DNA of 43,279 nucleotides, taken from the IMG/VR virus record IMGVR_UViG_3300015076_000005, positions 1-43,279 of that record; one strand, given 5' to 3'. Under the pieces are notes generated by a model. It searched no databases and was not told where the DNA came from. It saw only the letters and a list, made by a program, of their open reading frames with translations. Source of the stretch: a virus. Below, in pieces: positions 15,983-24,000 of this stretch (position 1 is the first letter of the stretch; every line of letters begins with the position of its first letter). A program made the translations under genes and the position numbers.

Positions 15983-16527
15983 TCGACTGGACGAAGCATG
16001 CACGCGAGTTCTACGGCGAGTTCCAGCAGCCGCACCCGGATGGCAAGGGTGACCTCGACATCAAGGTCAAGGACTATATGACCGCGATCAAGCTGACCAA
16101 CAAGACCCGCGGCGGTGGTCACGCGGAGCCGGAGGAGATCAATGCATTTTGGTCGGAGTTCCAGGGACTGGGTATCAGTCCAGCCCACTACGAGGAGGTC
16201 ATCGACTCCCTCGGCAAGCTCAGCCACCGCTACCACGAACGTCCTCCGACGATGCGCGAGGTGGCTCTTCTCAAGGATCTGAAGCCCGCGGAGCAGCGCC
16301 GGCACTACGCTGACCTGCCTCACAAGAACTACCCCGAGATGAGCGCCCACGAGTACCTCGTCGGCCATGTCAAGGCGGCGGCGTACTCGCAGCACCACCT
16401 CGGCCGGGATCCCTACGGCCACGAGGTTCAGATGTTCCATCATCACCAGGCACCCGGTGCTGAGGTCGGTGGCTTCTACGAGAACCTCGGTAAGGACCAT
16501 GAGGAGAAGTCATCTCGTATACAGTGA
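15979..16527 (+). CDS. Hypothetical structural-cluster protein (182 aa)
   Basis: The start is GTG 15979, overlapping the previous stop by four bases (GTGA). The protein is helical with many His residues, including HYEEVIDSLGKLSHRYHE and a C-terminal run MFHHHQAP. It contains no recognisable catalytic motif. Tight coupling to the LysM gene downstream (four-base overlap at 16524) suggests the two act together, perhaps in wall penetration or virion assembly. Confidence 0.65.
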   Translation: MIDWTKHAREFYGEFQQPHPDGKGDLDIKVKDYMTAIKLTNKTRGGGHAEPEEINAFWSEFQGLGISPAHYEEVIDSLGKLSHRYHERPPTMREVALLKDLKPAEQRRHYADLPHKNYPEMSAHEYLVGHVKAAAYSQHHLGRDPYGHEVQMFHHHQAPGAEVGGFYENLGKDHEEKSSRIQ

Positions 16528-17357
16528 AGCGTGGGGACAATCTCTGGACCCTGGCCCAGCGCTACCTCGGCAGTGGAACCCGCTGGCATGAGCTGAGAGG
16601 GTTCACCGGGGATCCTCACAGAATGCCGATCGGCACCGTGATCTACTTCCCCAACGAGACTGCGGGCCCGCCTGCCTTCGGGGTCAATGCCCCGGCCCAG
16701 CTGACCGCTGACCAGCAGGCCGCCATCGACTATGTGAACTTCCCCCAGACCGCCAAGAACGACATCGCTGCGCTCGAGGACCAGTTCGCGCACTTCACCG
16801 GGGGGCGGCTGGCGCTGTCCAAGGTCGACGAGGTGGCGATGATGCGCCAGGGGATCAACAACGCCTTCGACTTCGGCCAGTACGCCTTCTCCAAACTCTC
16901 GGCGGCTGATCAGACCTCGATGCCGTGGGTCAAGTACGGCCTCGACCACACCACCTTTTTCAATACCACCATGGCCTATGCTGACTTTATCGAGCAGCAG
17001 ACCGGCGTCCGGCCGGACCAGGCGGCGATTGACGCGGCGCTGGGAGCCACCGGCACCCGGGGTCAGATCAACCAGCAGCACTGGCAGGACGAGCTCCAGA
17101 AGAAGGCACAGGATCCAAACAGCACATTCGGCTGGATCAAGTACGGTTACTCACATCAGCAGTTCCAGGACTTCAAGGAGCAGCATGCGCGCCAGTACGG
17201 GAAGCAGCTCACGGATGCCGAGGGCACGGCTGCGCTCAAGGAGTTCCAGATCAGCCAGGCCAACCCGATGAAGCCGGGTGGCGAGGTGAGCGCGCAGACC
17301 AAGCCGTTCGGCCAGAAGTCCGGTGATGCTGCCAACCAGCAGTCGGCGATCCGATGA
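16524..17357 (+). CDS. LysM-domain virion protein (277 aa)
   Basis: The N-terminus is a LysM peptidoglycan-binding motif: KRGDNLWTLAQRYLGSGTRW followed by an HEL segment and MPIGTVIYFPN. LysM domains bind GlcNAc polymers, so the protein may anchor the virion to the wall or guide ejection. The rest is helical with three W(V/I)KYG repeats (MPWVKYG, GWIKYG and related). GTG 16524 overlaps the previous stop, but in-frame codons upstream (SYTV from ATC 16512, preceded by AGGAG) would complete the LysM motif. The true start is therefore uncertain. Confidence 0.75.
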   Translation: MKRGDNLWTLAQRYLGSGTRWHELRGFTGDPHRMPIGTVIYFPNETAGPPAFGVNAPAQLTADQQAAIDYVNFPQTAKNDIAALEDQFAHFTGGRLALSKVDEVAMMRQGINNAFDFGQYAFSKLSAADQTSMPWVKYGLDHTTFFNTTMAYADFIEQQTGVRPDQAAIDAALGATGTRGQINQQHWQDELQKKAQDPNSTFGWIKYGYSHQQFQDFKEQHARQYGKQLTDAEGTAALKEFQISQANPMKPGGEVSAQTKPFGQKSGDAANQQSAIR

Positions 17358-17518
17358 ACGTCCAGATCTTCTCCGGTGAGATTCCTCCTGAGTCCTGCCC
17401 GATGTGCGGTGGAAGCGGGGCATTCTGGGATCCTCACAATCCCGAGATACCGGGTGAGTGTCCTGATTGCAAAGGTCGGGGTGTTCGAAGGAAGAAGGCA
17501 AGGAAGGTGAAGAGCTAG
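17354..17518 (+). CDS. Mini zinc protein with paired CxxCxGxG motifs (54 aa)
   Basis: The ATG 17354 overlaps the previous stop as ATGA, and the next gene starts right after its TAG. The sequence contains CPMCGGSG and CPDCKGRG, two copies of the DnaJ-type CxxCxGxG zinc half-site, separated by about 18 residues, then a basic tail (RRKKARKVKS). Two such half-sites make one zinc module in DnaJ. Here the module stands alone without a J-domain. Likely a nucleic-acid- or protein-binding accessory. Confidence 0.7.
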   Translation: MNVQIFSGEIPPESCPMCGGSGAFWDPHNPEIPGECPDCKGRGVRRKKARKVKS

Positions 17519-18682
17519 ATGGCGGTCACTGTTACCGGGTACCTCTCGCTACCGGAGGATGACAGCAAGGAGCTGAAGGTGCTTCAGGGTGCCTTTGTGC
17601 GGCTGGTTGACAACGGGAACGCAGCCACCTTCGACTCCACAGTTGCGACGGACGCCAGTGGATACTTCGCCATCGCCGGTGTGCCCGCGAGCGTCTACAC
17701 GCTGTGGTCCAAGCGTACGGCGGCATCTCCATGGACTGTCAGCAGCAACACCTCGTTTGTGGTATCTGATCCCTTCGCGAGTGCCCCGCCTGCTGTAGCC
17801 AATATCACTGGCTTGGGTCCAGGTCAAGTCCCGATTGGGACGGCTGGAGCGCCAGTAGCACGGGCGCTGGTGGTGGGGGACGTGGCAGGCGCACTAGCCA
17901 ACCCCATGACCACACCCGGCGACCTGATTGTCGGCGGTGCAGCGGGAGCGGCCACACAGTACGCAGCGGGTGCAAGTGGTCTGGTCCTGACTGCCAACGG
18001 CGTCGGAGTGGCTCCAACATGGCAGGCGGCAGCCGGTGGAGCTGTTGCACCTTTGACCCTGACCGGGACAACGGGCGTTGTGCCGCTTACGGTGAACGGG
18101 ATATTCGGAGCTGCCACAGGGATAGTAGTCAACCCCTCGACGGCGAGCGGGCTGCTACAGGACTGGCAGGTAGCCAGCGCCAGCAAGGCCAAGGTGGACA
18201 TAGTCGGTAAGGGCACATTCACTGGCGGCCTCGCGATAGGAACTGCCGCCGCTGGTGGTGGTCTGATTGGTCCGGTTGAGACAGGGCACTCCGGTACAGG
18301 CACGGTCACGTTCTTCGGTGGCGCGACCTACCTTGATTCAGCCGCTGGGATTTTCTTCAGGACAAACAGGGACGGAACCCCGGTTACCAGCGCCATCACC
18401 GCTGCTGGCCTATGGCAGGCACCTGGCGGCCTCCTGGTTGGTAGTGGTGCGGCACTAGGGGTCGGCACGGCAATTCAGGCCAATCCTCTCTCGATCACCG
18501 GCAACCTGCTGCACCTGAGTGTGAACGGCGCGCTTATGGCGAGTATCGACCCGGCCGGGAAGTTCTTGACATCTGCCGGTATGGGCCTGTGGGGTCACGC
18601 GGCACCCGCTGCGAAACCGGCTGCACCAGTAACTCTTGCTGACCTGATTGCTCTTGTCCAGAGCTACGGCATGAGCGCATAA
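17519..18682 (+). CDS. Fibre-like structural protein (387 aa)
   Basis: The start is ATG 17519, directly after the previous stop. Residues 1-90 form a beta-rich domain with VTGYL... and DASGYFAIAGVPASVYTLW, like carboxypeptidase-regulatory/SpaA-type domains. Next comes the segment TTPGDLIVGGAAGAATQY, a type of repeat often found in phage tail fibres. The C-terminal part is beta-rich and Gly/Ala-rich and ends in a short helix. Probably an adhesion or fibre component. Codon use is a little less GC-biased than in its neighbours. Confidence 0.65.
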   Translation: MAVTVTGYLSLPEDDSKELKVLQGAFVRLVDNGNAATFDSTVATDASGYFAIAGVPASVYTLWSKRTAASPWTVSSNTSFVVSDPFASAPPAVANITGLGPGQVPIGTAGAPVARALVVGDVAGALANPMTTPGDLIVGGAAGAATQYAAGASGLVLTANGVGVAPTWQAAAGGAVAPLTLTGTTGVVPLTVNGIFGAATGIVVNPSTASGLLQDWQVASASKAKVDIVGKGTFTGGLAIGTAAAGGGLIGPVETGHSGTGTVTFFGGATYLDSAAGIFFRTNRDGTPVTSAITAAGLWQAPGGLLVGSGAALGVGTAIQANPLSITGNLLHLSVNGALMASIDPAGKFLTSAGMGLWGHAAPAAKPAAPVTLADLIALVQSYGMSA

Positions 18683-18690
18683 GGAGGAAC

Positions 18691-18924
18691 ATGGGCGACT
18701 TTCCAGTAGGCACGCCGGTCCACGCGACCCAGGCGGTGATCGACTTCGACAACACCGGGACATTCGTCCAGATGTACGTCCGCTACCAGTGCATCGGCAA
18801 CGCCACCGGGCAGGTACTCAGAGAAGGGACCATCACGCTCAACCCAAACGCCGCCCAGAAGACCGCCCTGGCAGCCTACGCAGCACAGGCATTGGCGCAG
18901 GCGAAGATCAACGAGGGCGTCTAG
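18691..18924 (+). CDS. Hypothetical protein (77 aa)
   Basis: The start is ATG 18691 with a strong site (aaggaggaac). It has beta strands (QAVIDFDNTGTFVQMYVRYQC) and then a C-terminal alanine-rich helix. It lies between the fibre-like gene and a coiled-coil microprotein; a small fibre-associated or chaperone role is possible. No family recognised. Confidence 0.65.
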   Translation: MGDFPVGTPVHATQAVIDFDNTGTFVQMYVRYQCIGNATGQVLREGTITLNPNAAQKTALAAYAAQALAQAKINEGV

Positions 18925-19089
18925 TTGGACGAAAGCCAAATCGCAGCGCTCATCGGACGCCTGGTGATGCAGCAGGAGATGCTCCGTCTACAGAACGTGG
19001 AACTCGCAAGGCAACTCGAAGCAGCAACCAAACCTGCTGAACCCATCGGTTTAGCCGATCAGAAAACAGCGTCGTCCTCATCCCCATGA
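18925..19089 (+). CDS. Coiled-coil microprotein (54 aa)
   Basis: The TTG start at 18925 follows the previous stop without a gap. Residues 5-35 form an amphipathic helix with heptad spacing (LIGRLVMQQEMLRLQNVELA), followed by a polar Ser-rich tail. Such a small coiled coil may pair with the preceding 77-aa protein. The open frame, coupling and helix quality support a real gene, but there is no homology evidence. Confidence 0.5.
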   Translation: MDESQIAALIGRLVMQQEMLRLQNVELARQLEAATKPAEPIGLADQKTASSSSP

Positions 19090-19108
19090 GCCTGCGTCCC
19101 TGTAGCCC

Positions 19109-19444
19109 ATGCCTTCGGTAGTCGTAAACCAGATCGTTATTTCCTACCCGGGCGGGGAGGACTACCACGGCCCCGTGAACCCTCGTGGGGGGCGTGGGCT
19201 GGTGTTCTACGACCCTATTGAACCAAGCGACCAGATGGTGGTGATGCGCGGTTACGAGTGGCAGGTCCCCGCCGGCTGGCTTCTGAGCGGTGGGACCGAT
19301 GGAGCCATTGATGTGGCCCAGCAGACCTTCCGGCCGGGTGCGGCAAGTGGTGGCTATCCGGCGTATCCTGTCAATGGCCTGGACCCGATCCAGAACATCC
19401 GCGATCTCGATGGATCCACGTTCGCAGGAGACACTCGTCCATGA
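19109..19444 (+). CDS. Hypothetical structural-cluster protein (111 aa)
   Basis: The start is ATG 19109 without a clear ribosome-binding site. The sequence is beta-rich (VVNQIVISYPGGEDYHGPV; DQMVVMRGYEWQVPAGWLL) with a Gly/Pro-rich tail. It overlaps the next gene as ATGA. It could be a small head or fibre accessory. No family recognised. Confidence 0.6.
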   Translation: MPSVVVNQIVISYPGGEDYHGPVNPRGGRGLVFYDPIEPSDQMVVMRGYEWQVPAGWLLSGGTDGAIDVAQQTFRPGAASGGYPAYPVNGLDPIQNIRDLDGSTFAGDTRP

Positions 19445-19776
19445 CTCGTTTTACTTCAGTCCCAGGGATGACGCACAGCGGTGACAACATCCGGTACGAG
19501 CGCAAGGGTGTGTACGGTGAGGATGGTCAGCTGCTCTACACCCGCAAGGTGGTGGCCCCCGGATACGATGTCGGCTTCGATACCGGGGATGGACTGCACT
19601 GGAACGGGCACCCGGTCGAGGTGGTCAACCATGATTGGGACGAGGCCAACGACAGGAACGAGGTCACCTATAGAGTTCAAGAGGATGGTGGCAGCCGCTA
19701 CCGTGAGATCGCCGTACAGTACGAGCGAGACAATGATGGGCGAGTAGTCCTCGCCCGATCGAGGGAGATGCACTGA
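19441..19776 (+). CDS. Hypothetical protein (111 aa)
   Basis: The start is ATG 19441, four bases before the previous stop. The sequence is beta-rich and charged: IRYERKGVYGEDGQLLY, then GHPVEVVNHDWDE, then RYREIAVQYERDNDG. It ends one base into the next gene (TGATG). Position before the scaffold candidates suggests capsid assembly or a head accessory. No family recognised. Confidence 0.6.
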   Translation: MTRFTSVPGMTHSGDNIRYERKGVYGEDGQLLYTRKVVAPGYDVGFDTGDGLHWNGHPVEVVNHDWDEANDRNEVTYRVQEDGGSRYREIAVQYERDNDGRVVLARSREMH

Positions 19777-20321
19777 TGACCGTCGCAGACATTCGCAAGA
19801 AGCACCAGAAGACCATCGACGCCGCCGAGGGCCCGGAACAGCGCATGGAGGCCCAGCTGGTCATGGAGCGCGAGATCAGCGCCTTCTATGAGGCCGAGGC
19901 CGGGAACGCCAACCGCAACACCTGGGTGACCAAGGCGCTGGCGAAGTACCCGCAGGCGCTGGAGGCCGAGATTCTCGCCGCTGACTCCGAGGAGAAGGCC
20001 ATGGAGCTGGCTGAGAAGAGCCACACCAACATCCAGGGCAAGATCGACGCTGCGCTGGCCGAGTCCAACGCAACGATCAAGAAGATGCAGGACGAGAAGG
20101 AGGAGGCGATCAAGAAGGGCCAGTGGGGTGGTGGTCAGACCGCCGGCGGTGGACAGGCCCAGTCGAACCGGCCCGCCGAGGGCGAGCACGACGACATCAT
20201 CGAGTCCGGGTGGAAGCACCTGCGGGACGAGACAGCGACCAAGAGCCAGAATGACAAGTTCATGGATGTCAGGATCCGCGACGCGGTGGGCGACACCCTT
20301 GGTCGGATCGCCCAGCGGTAA
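19776..20321 (+). CDS. Scaffold-like coiled-coil protein (181 aa)
   Basis: The ATG 19776 overlaps the previous stop (TGATG). The protein is highly charged and almost wholly helical (residues 1-110, e.g. AMELAEKSHTNIQGKIDAAL), followed by a Gly/Gln linker (WGGGQTAGGGQAQ) and a C-terminal charged segment. This composition and its position two genes upstream of the major capsid protein fit a scaffolding protein that guides procapsid assembly. Evidence is position and composition only. Confidence 0.45.
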   Translation: MTVADIRKKHQKTIDAAEGPEQRMEAQLVMEREISAFYEAEAGNANRNTWVTKALAKYPQALEAEILAADSEEKAMELAEKSHTNIQGKIDAALAESNATIKKMQDEKEEAIKKGQWGGGQTAGGGQAQSNRPAEGEHDDIIESGWKHLRDETATKSQNDKFMDVRIRDAVGDTLGRIAQR

Positions 20322-21013
20322 TGCCGAGGGGGATTCCGGCATCCGGTAAGCGCAAATCCCGCGTGATGGGTAATCTACTCGAGAAACGTGTTGAGCTGCT
20401 TGAGCTCAAGATGAAGAATTTGGAGGCAACCAGGTACATGGCACCAGCGAAGACCGTCACCTACCAATGCGTCGACTGCGGGGTCCAGGAGAAGGTCGAG
20501 GAGGGCCAGCCTGTAACCCATGAGCACGGTGCCCACCGCATGGTGGCAACCGATCATCCCGCCTTCGACCGGATCCAGACTCCCGGTGGATTCGAGCAGT
20601 ACCAGACGGAGCAGGCGATCGCCGCCAGCCGCGCGCAGGAGGTTGGTCGCGGTCAGCGTGACCCGCACATCCCCCGCACCGTGCTGGACGAGCACGGGAT
20701 CGAGCATGACACCTCCAGCGGGGAGGTTCTCCACGCCGCTCCCATCCTCTCCACCGAACCGCAGGACGGAGGCAATCCCTTCGATCCCACGGTCAGGCTC
20801 CGCAGGCGTCACGCCGCCATGGTGCAGGCCAAGATGGAGGCGCAGGATTCCAAGAAGGAGTTCGACGAGGAGAAGTGGAGCTACGAGTACGGCCAGAAGG
20901 AGCAGAAGGAGATCAATGCCCTGGCCAAGGAGAAGAACGTCGAGCAGGACAAGGACGGCGCTCCGGTCGTCCAGAAGACCGCAGGCGAGAAAGGCGGCGG
21001 AATCCCCAATTAG
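20321..21013 (+). CDS. Capsid-assembly candidate with zinc-knuckle-like motif (230 aa)
   Basis: The ATG 20321 overlaps the previous stop as TAATG. The N-terminus is basic (RGIPASGKRKSRV). A heptad helix follows (LLEKRVELLELKMKNLEA). Next is CVDCGVQEKVEEGQPVTHEH, a CxxC...HxH pattern likely to bind zinc. The C-terminal third is a charged helix (about residues 165-215). It is the last gene before the terminator and major capsid protein. Scaffold or head-completion roles are plausible. Confidence 0.5.
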   Translation: MPRGIPASGKRKSRVMGNLLEKRVELLELKMKNLEATRYMAPAKTVTYQCVDCGVQEKVEEGQPVTHEHGAHRMVATDHPAFDRIQTPGGFEQYQTEQAIAASRAQEVGRGQRDPHIPRTVLDEHGIEHDTSSGEVLHAAPILSTEPQDGGNPFDPTVRLRRRHAAMVQAKMEAQDSKKEFDEEKWSYEYGQKEQKEINALAKEKNVEQDKDGAPVVQKTAGEKGGGIPN

Positions 21014-21053
21014 GGCGTAAGTTGGGGTTGTCCCCCTCCCCATCCCAAGCAAG

Positions 21054-21084
21054 AGAGCCTCCGGTAGGGTTTCCCGGGGGCTCT
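21054..21084 (+). terminator. Hairpin terminator upstream of the capsid gene
   Basis: AGAGCCTCCGG at 21054-21064 pairs with CCGGGGGCTCT at 21074-21084 (11 bp with one wobble) and is followed by TTGACTTTCC. It separates the packaging/ejection genes from the capsid genes. TTGACT at 21084-21089 could also be a -35 box, but no good -10 follows. Confidence 0.6.
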
Positions 21085-21189
21085 TGACTTTCCACTCGAA
21101 ATAAGCAGACACTCGAAGAGAAGGACCTGCGCATAGCGTTAGGTTGAATCTCAATCGGGTTCCACCGGGAGACTCGTTAGGGGATTTAG

Positions 21190-21229
21190 CACCCGAGAGG
21201 GTGGGTCCAAAGATCAACATCTTTGGAGG
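21190..21229 (+). promoter_or_regulatory. Structured leader of the major capsid gene
   Basis: Two hairpins precede the capsid start: CACCC 21190-21194 with GGGTG 21199-21203 (GAGA loop), and CCAAAGAT 21207-21214 with ATCTTTGG 21219-21226 (CAAC loop). The second stem abuts the ribosome-binding site GGAGG at 21225-21229, sharing its first two Gs, nine bases before ATG 21239. It probably tunes translation or stabilises the highly used capsid mRNA. Confidence 0.5.
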
Positions 21230-21238
21230 TTCCCCTTA

Positions 21239-22456
21239 ATGCCTTTGCTGATTCATAGCGGTGTGGCCGCTTCAGATCTTGCTGCATCCGGTACGAAAAG
21301 AGATGACATATCGGACGTCCTCTTGGCTTCACTTTATTTCGAGAACAACATGCTCGGGCTCACCACGGTTGGTGAAGAGTTCGTCGACGAGCAGCTCAAG
21401 TGGGTTGAGGATGCGCTGAACCAGTACAAGGTCACTGACACCACCGGTGGTGGTCAGTCAGCGGTCAGCACAGTGCTGACCCTGAGCCTCGCGGACAACG
21501 CGGTGCTCGATCTCGGGACGCTGCTTCAGCGTGACTCCCAGGTCGGCATCGGTGAGATCGTGATGGTCACCGGGTTCCCGTCGACGACCACGACCACCAT
21601 CTCGCGTGGGTACGGTGGCACCACGGCCACCACGGACGGTGGTGCTCCCCAGGTATGGCGCGTGATCAACGCTCCGACCTACCAGAACTCGGACCTCGGC
21701 AAGGACCTGACCCGTGCGCGGATCAGCAAGAACAACTGGATCAACCGGTTCGAGCTGAACGTCAACATCGACAGCGAGCAGATCGCCCGGTCGCGCAACG
21801 GCTACGCTCCCGGCATCCAGGACGAGCTGCAGTACCAGTTCAAGCAGCGCCTACTCGAACTGAAGCGGAAGATGCAGAACGCATACTGGTTCTCGGTGGC
21901 CGGCGCCGGGACCACGGGTGGCGACTACGCCACCATGCACGGTCTGTTCGCCTGGCTCAACGGGACGGCCAACGCCTCTTCGCTGACCGGCGTTCCCCCG
22001 GCTTTCAACAGCACCGCGGAGCCCCTGACCGACACCGTGATCAACACGATGGTCAAGGGGATCTACCGCAACGGCGGTAACTCCAACGTCCTGGTGGGCG
22101 GGATCAACGTGACGGAGAAGATCAGCCTTCTCTACACCGACCGGATGCGCTCGGACTTCAACGACCGCAACCGCGGGTTCTTCGCTCAGCACTTCACCCC
22201 GACCATGGCGAACGAGCACCGGATCGTGACCGACGCCTACCTGAACGACGTCAGCGGGGTGGCCCAACTGCTCATCCTCGACATGAGCCGCATCCGCATC
22301 CGGCCGTTCGTGGGCCAGATGTTCTACACCATCAACTCTCCGTCCTTCCGTGACGGTGACGCGGTGCGTGCGCTCTCCAAGTGGTCGCTCGAGGTTCGCA
22401 ACAGCGGCTCAGACGTGGGCAACGTCCACGCTCTCCACACGAACCTGACCATCTGA
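21239..22456 (+). CDS. Major capsid protein, SU10/DUF5309 type (405 aa)
   Basis: The start is ATG 21239 with GGAGG at good distance. The N-terminal segment (TTVGEEFVDEQLKWVEDAL) resembles the SU10-type capsid family, in which a short arm precedes an HK97 fold. The long helix YQFKQRLLELKRKMQNAYWF fits the spine helix, and the C-terminal half with FRDGDAVRALSKWSLEVRN fits the axial-domain end. Length suits the family. It is the best candidate for the most abundant virion protein. A terminator and its own leader upstream suggest separate, strong expression. Confidence 0.85.
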   Translation: MPLLIHSGVAASDLAASGTKRDDISDVLLASLYFENNMLGLTTVGEEFVDEQLKWVEDALNQYKVTDTTGGGQSAVSTVLTLSLADNAVLDLGTLLQRDSQVGIGEIVMVTGFPSTTTTTISRGYGGTTATTDGGAPQVWRVINAPTYQNSDLGKDLTRARISKNNWINRFELNVNIDSEQIARSRNGYAPGIQDELQYQFKQRLLELKRKMQNAYWFSVAGAGTTGGDYATMHGLFAWLNGTANASSLTGVPPAFNSTAEPLTDTVINTMVKGIYRNGGNSNVLVGGINVTEKISLLYTDRMRSDFNDRNRGFFAQHFTPTMANEHRIVTDAYLNDVSGVAQLLILDMSRIRIRPFVGQMFYTINSPSFRDGDAVRALSKWSLEVRNSGSDVGNVHALHTNLTI

Positions 22457-22459
22457 TCC

Positions 22460-22864
22460 ATGCCGACTCGTAAGAGCGTTCAGGCTCGGACGGAGACTCT
22501 CGTCGGGACCACGGCTGGTCCTGGCGAGGGGTTCGTCTACATCGGCTTCCCCAAGGGGGGAGTGGATCCCTCTGGCGACCAGCTGGCCGAGGTCTGCTAC
22601 ACCTCGTTGAATGCGATTGCCGGCACCAGCATTCGGTTGGTGCAGCGCAACGCGGCCGGGGCAGTTGTCAACGACATCACGACTCCGGCGACGACCCCGG
22701 TGGTGGGAGCGGCAGTCGATGCCACCCTGCCCACCAACACGGTCAATGCCGGAAAGAACTTCCCGTGGGACCTCGGGGCAGGAGACTCGATCTTCCTCAC
22801 CGCGGTCACGGGCGCCGCGCAGACGGTGAGCGTGACCTGCACCATCTACCCGAGAGGTGTCTGA
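22460..22864 (+). CDS. Capsid decoration-like protein (134 aa)
   Basis: The start is ATG 22460, three bases after the capsid stop. The protein is Thr/Val/Ala/Gly-rich with regular beta strands (SIRLVQRNAAGAVVNDI; QTVSVTCTIYPRG). Size, strand content and position right after the major capsid gene fit a head decoration or head-stabilising protein. No sequence family is recognised. Confidence 0.5.
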   Translation: MPTRKSVQARTETLVGTTAGPGEGFVYIGFPKGGVDPSGDQLAEVCYTSLNAIAGTSIRLVQRNAAGAVVNDITTPATTPVVGAAVDATLPTNTVNAGKNFPWDLGAGDSIFLTAVTGAAQTVSVTCTIYPRGV

Positions 22865-22866
22865 CG

Positions 22867-23118
22867 ATGGCGAACACTGTAGCCAATCCGGTGGTTCCCG
22901 CTGGTGCTCGGTGCGACGTGTACCGGGAGAACATCAGCTGCGTCCAGGGAGCCACGACCTATCCCACGGTGGGGATGTCTGATGACTATCGCTTCAATGC
23001 GGTGACCAACAGCGACCCGACCGGGCCTCCGCACACAATCGTCAATCCTCCCTATGCGACCCAGCGCACGGACGACAGCTGGATCATCGCGTTGCGGCAG
23101 AACGACCGCCCGTACTAA
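22867..23118 (+). CDS. Small head-cluster protein (83 aa)
   Basis: The start is ATG 22867, two bases after the previous stop. It is a beta-rich, Pro/Asn/Thr-rich sequence with two Cys (RCDVYRENISCVQG) that could form a disulfide or metal site. The next gene begins directly after its stop. It is probably a head accessory. No family recognised. Confidence 0.6.
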   Translation: MANTVANPVVPAGARCDVYRENISCVQGATTYPTVGMSDDYRFNAVTNSDPTGPPHTIVNPPYATQRTDDSWIIALRQNDRPY

Positions 23119-23415
23119 GTGGGTTCGTATACCAGGAGTGGACCGTACCAGTACGTCCATCTCAACCTCGCGGCCACAACGCAGATCGCGACCGGACCGG
23201 GCAGTCTCCGCGCCGTCGTTGTCGGAACGGGATTTGCTGGTGGGATCGTATCTCTGTACGATGCTGCGAGCGTCGGAGCGATCAGTCCTGCAAACCTTAT
23301 CTCCGTCGTTGCTGCTCCTGTCGGCGCGTCAGGCGCGCGCTTCGACTGTCGCTTCAGCCAGGGACTCGTAGCCGTGGTGGCCGGGACTCCTGACGTAACC
23401 GTGGTGTTCAGCTAG
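23119..23415 (+). CDS. Small beta-rich head-cluster protein (98 aa)
   Basis: The GTG start at 23119 follows the previous TAA without a gap. The sequence is beta-rich with V, G, A and S (LRAVVVGTGFAGGIVSLYD; LVAVVAGTPDVTVVFS), reminiscent of small jelly-roll or beta-sandwich decoration proteins. It is likely made together with the two preceding head proteins. No family recognised. Confidence 0.6.
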   Translation: MGSYTRSGPYQYVHLNLAATTQIATGPGSLRAVVVGTGFAGGIVSLYDAASVGAISPANLISVVAAPVGASGARFDCRFSQGLVAVVAGTPDVTVVFS

Positions 23416-23417
23416 CC

Positions 23418-23528
23418 GTGTGTGAAACTTGCGGATGTAAGCTGCAGGACAAGCACAGTCGTTCTGGAGGGACGCCACCGGCGTCCGGGGCCATACCCGC
23501 CAAGCAGAAGAAGCGCAAAGGGCGCTGA
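23418..23528 (+). CDS. Microprotein, CxxCxC head and KKRKGR tail (36 aa)
   Basis: The GTG start at 23418 lies two bases after the previous stop. The residues begin with CETCGCKLQDKH, a likely metal site, continue through a Gly/Pro/Ser linker and end KQKKRKGR. It is the first of several tiny neighbours that share Lys/Arg-rich tails. Small size makes the call tentative. Confidence 0.45.
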   Translation: MCETCGCKLQDKHSRSGGTPPASGAIPAKQKKRKGR

Positions 23529-23537
23529 AGGAGAGCC

Positions 23538-23780
23538 ATGTCAAAGAAAGGCAATAGCAGAGGCGGGCTCGGCGACGGGCATCGTCCTTCCGAGGACAAG
23601 TACTACTTCGGCACCGATGCCGAGCGCGCCAACCGGATCGGCACCGGCTACGGTGACCAGGACCCGGCGAACCATGCCCCGCACTTCGTGCAGATGGCAA
23701 CCGCCAACACCGGCAAGGACTTGAACAACCCTGCCATCGACGCCAAGAGCGGCAACATCAAGTTCAGTGGGGGGATCTGA
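23538..23780 (+). CDS. Hypothetical protein (80 aa)
   Basis: The start is ATG 23538 with a good site (aaggagagcc). The N-terminus is basic and glycine-rich (SKKGNSRGGLGDGH), followed by a Tyr/Asn/Gly-rich body and no predicted membrane segment. It seems partly disordered. It lies in the row of small head-to-tail genes. No family recognised. Confidence 0.6.
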   Translation: MSKKGNSRGGLGDGHRPSEDKYYFGTDAERANRIGTGYGDQDPANHAPHFVQMATANTGKDLNNPAIDAKSGNIKFSGGI

Positions 23781-23784
23781 GGCC

Positions 23785-24000
23785 GTGGCTATCGACCCGT
23801 CCCAGATGGGAGGTGGCGGTGGAGCACCCGGTGGTGCCCCGCCCCCGCCCGGTGCTGGTGGCGGTGGTCCCCAGGGCCCTGACCCGATGCAGATGATGCT
23901 CATGGCGGCTGCCATGAAGGGCAAGAAGAAGGGCGGCGCGCACGGCCGTCCGGCCAGGGGCAAGCACAAGGTCAAGGCCAGGGCGAAGAAAAAGCACTGA
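23785..24000 (+). CDS. Gly/Pro-rich protein with basic tail (71 aa)
   Basis: GTG 23785 is preferred over GTG 23767 because it begins after the previous stop. Residues 7-36 are runs of Gly and Pro, then a Met-rich helix (DPMQMMLMAAAMKGKKKGG), then a Lys/Arg/His-rich tail ending ARAKKKH. Probably disordered ends with nucleic-acid-binding charge. Its stop overlaps the next start (TGATG). Confidence 0.55.
   Translation: MAIDPSQMGGGGGAPGGAPPPPGAGGGGPQGPDPMQMMLMAAAMKGKKKGGAHGRPARGKHKVKARAKKKH

Noticed and set aside
19698-20342. 214-aa minus-strand Leu-rich frame
   Set aside because: Antisense to the scaffold-like gene; no ribosome-binding site.
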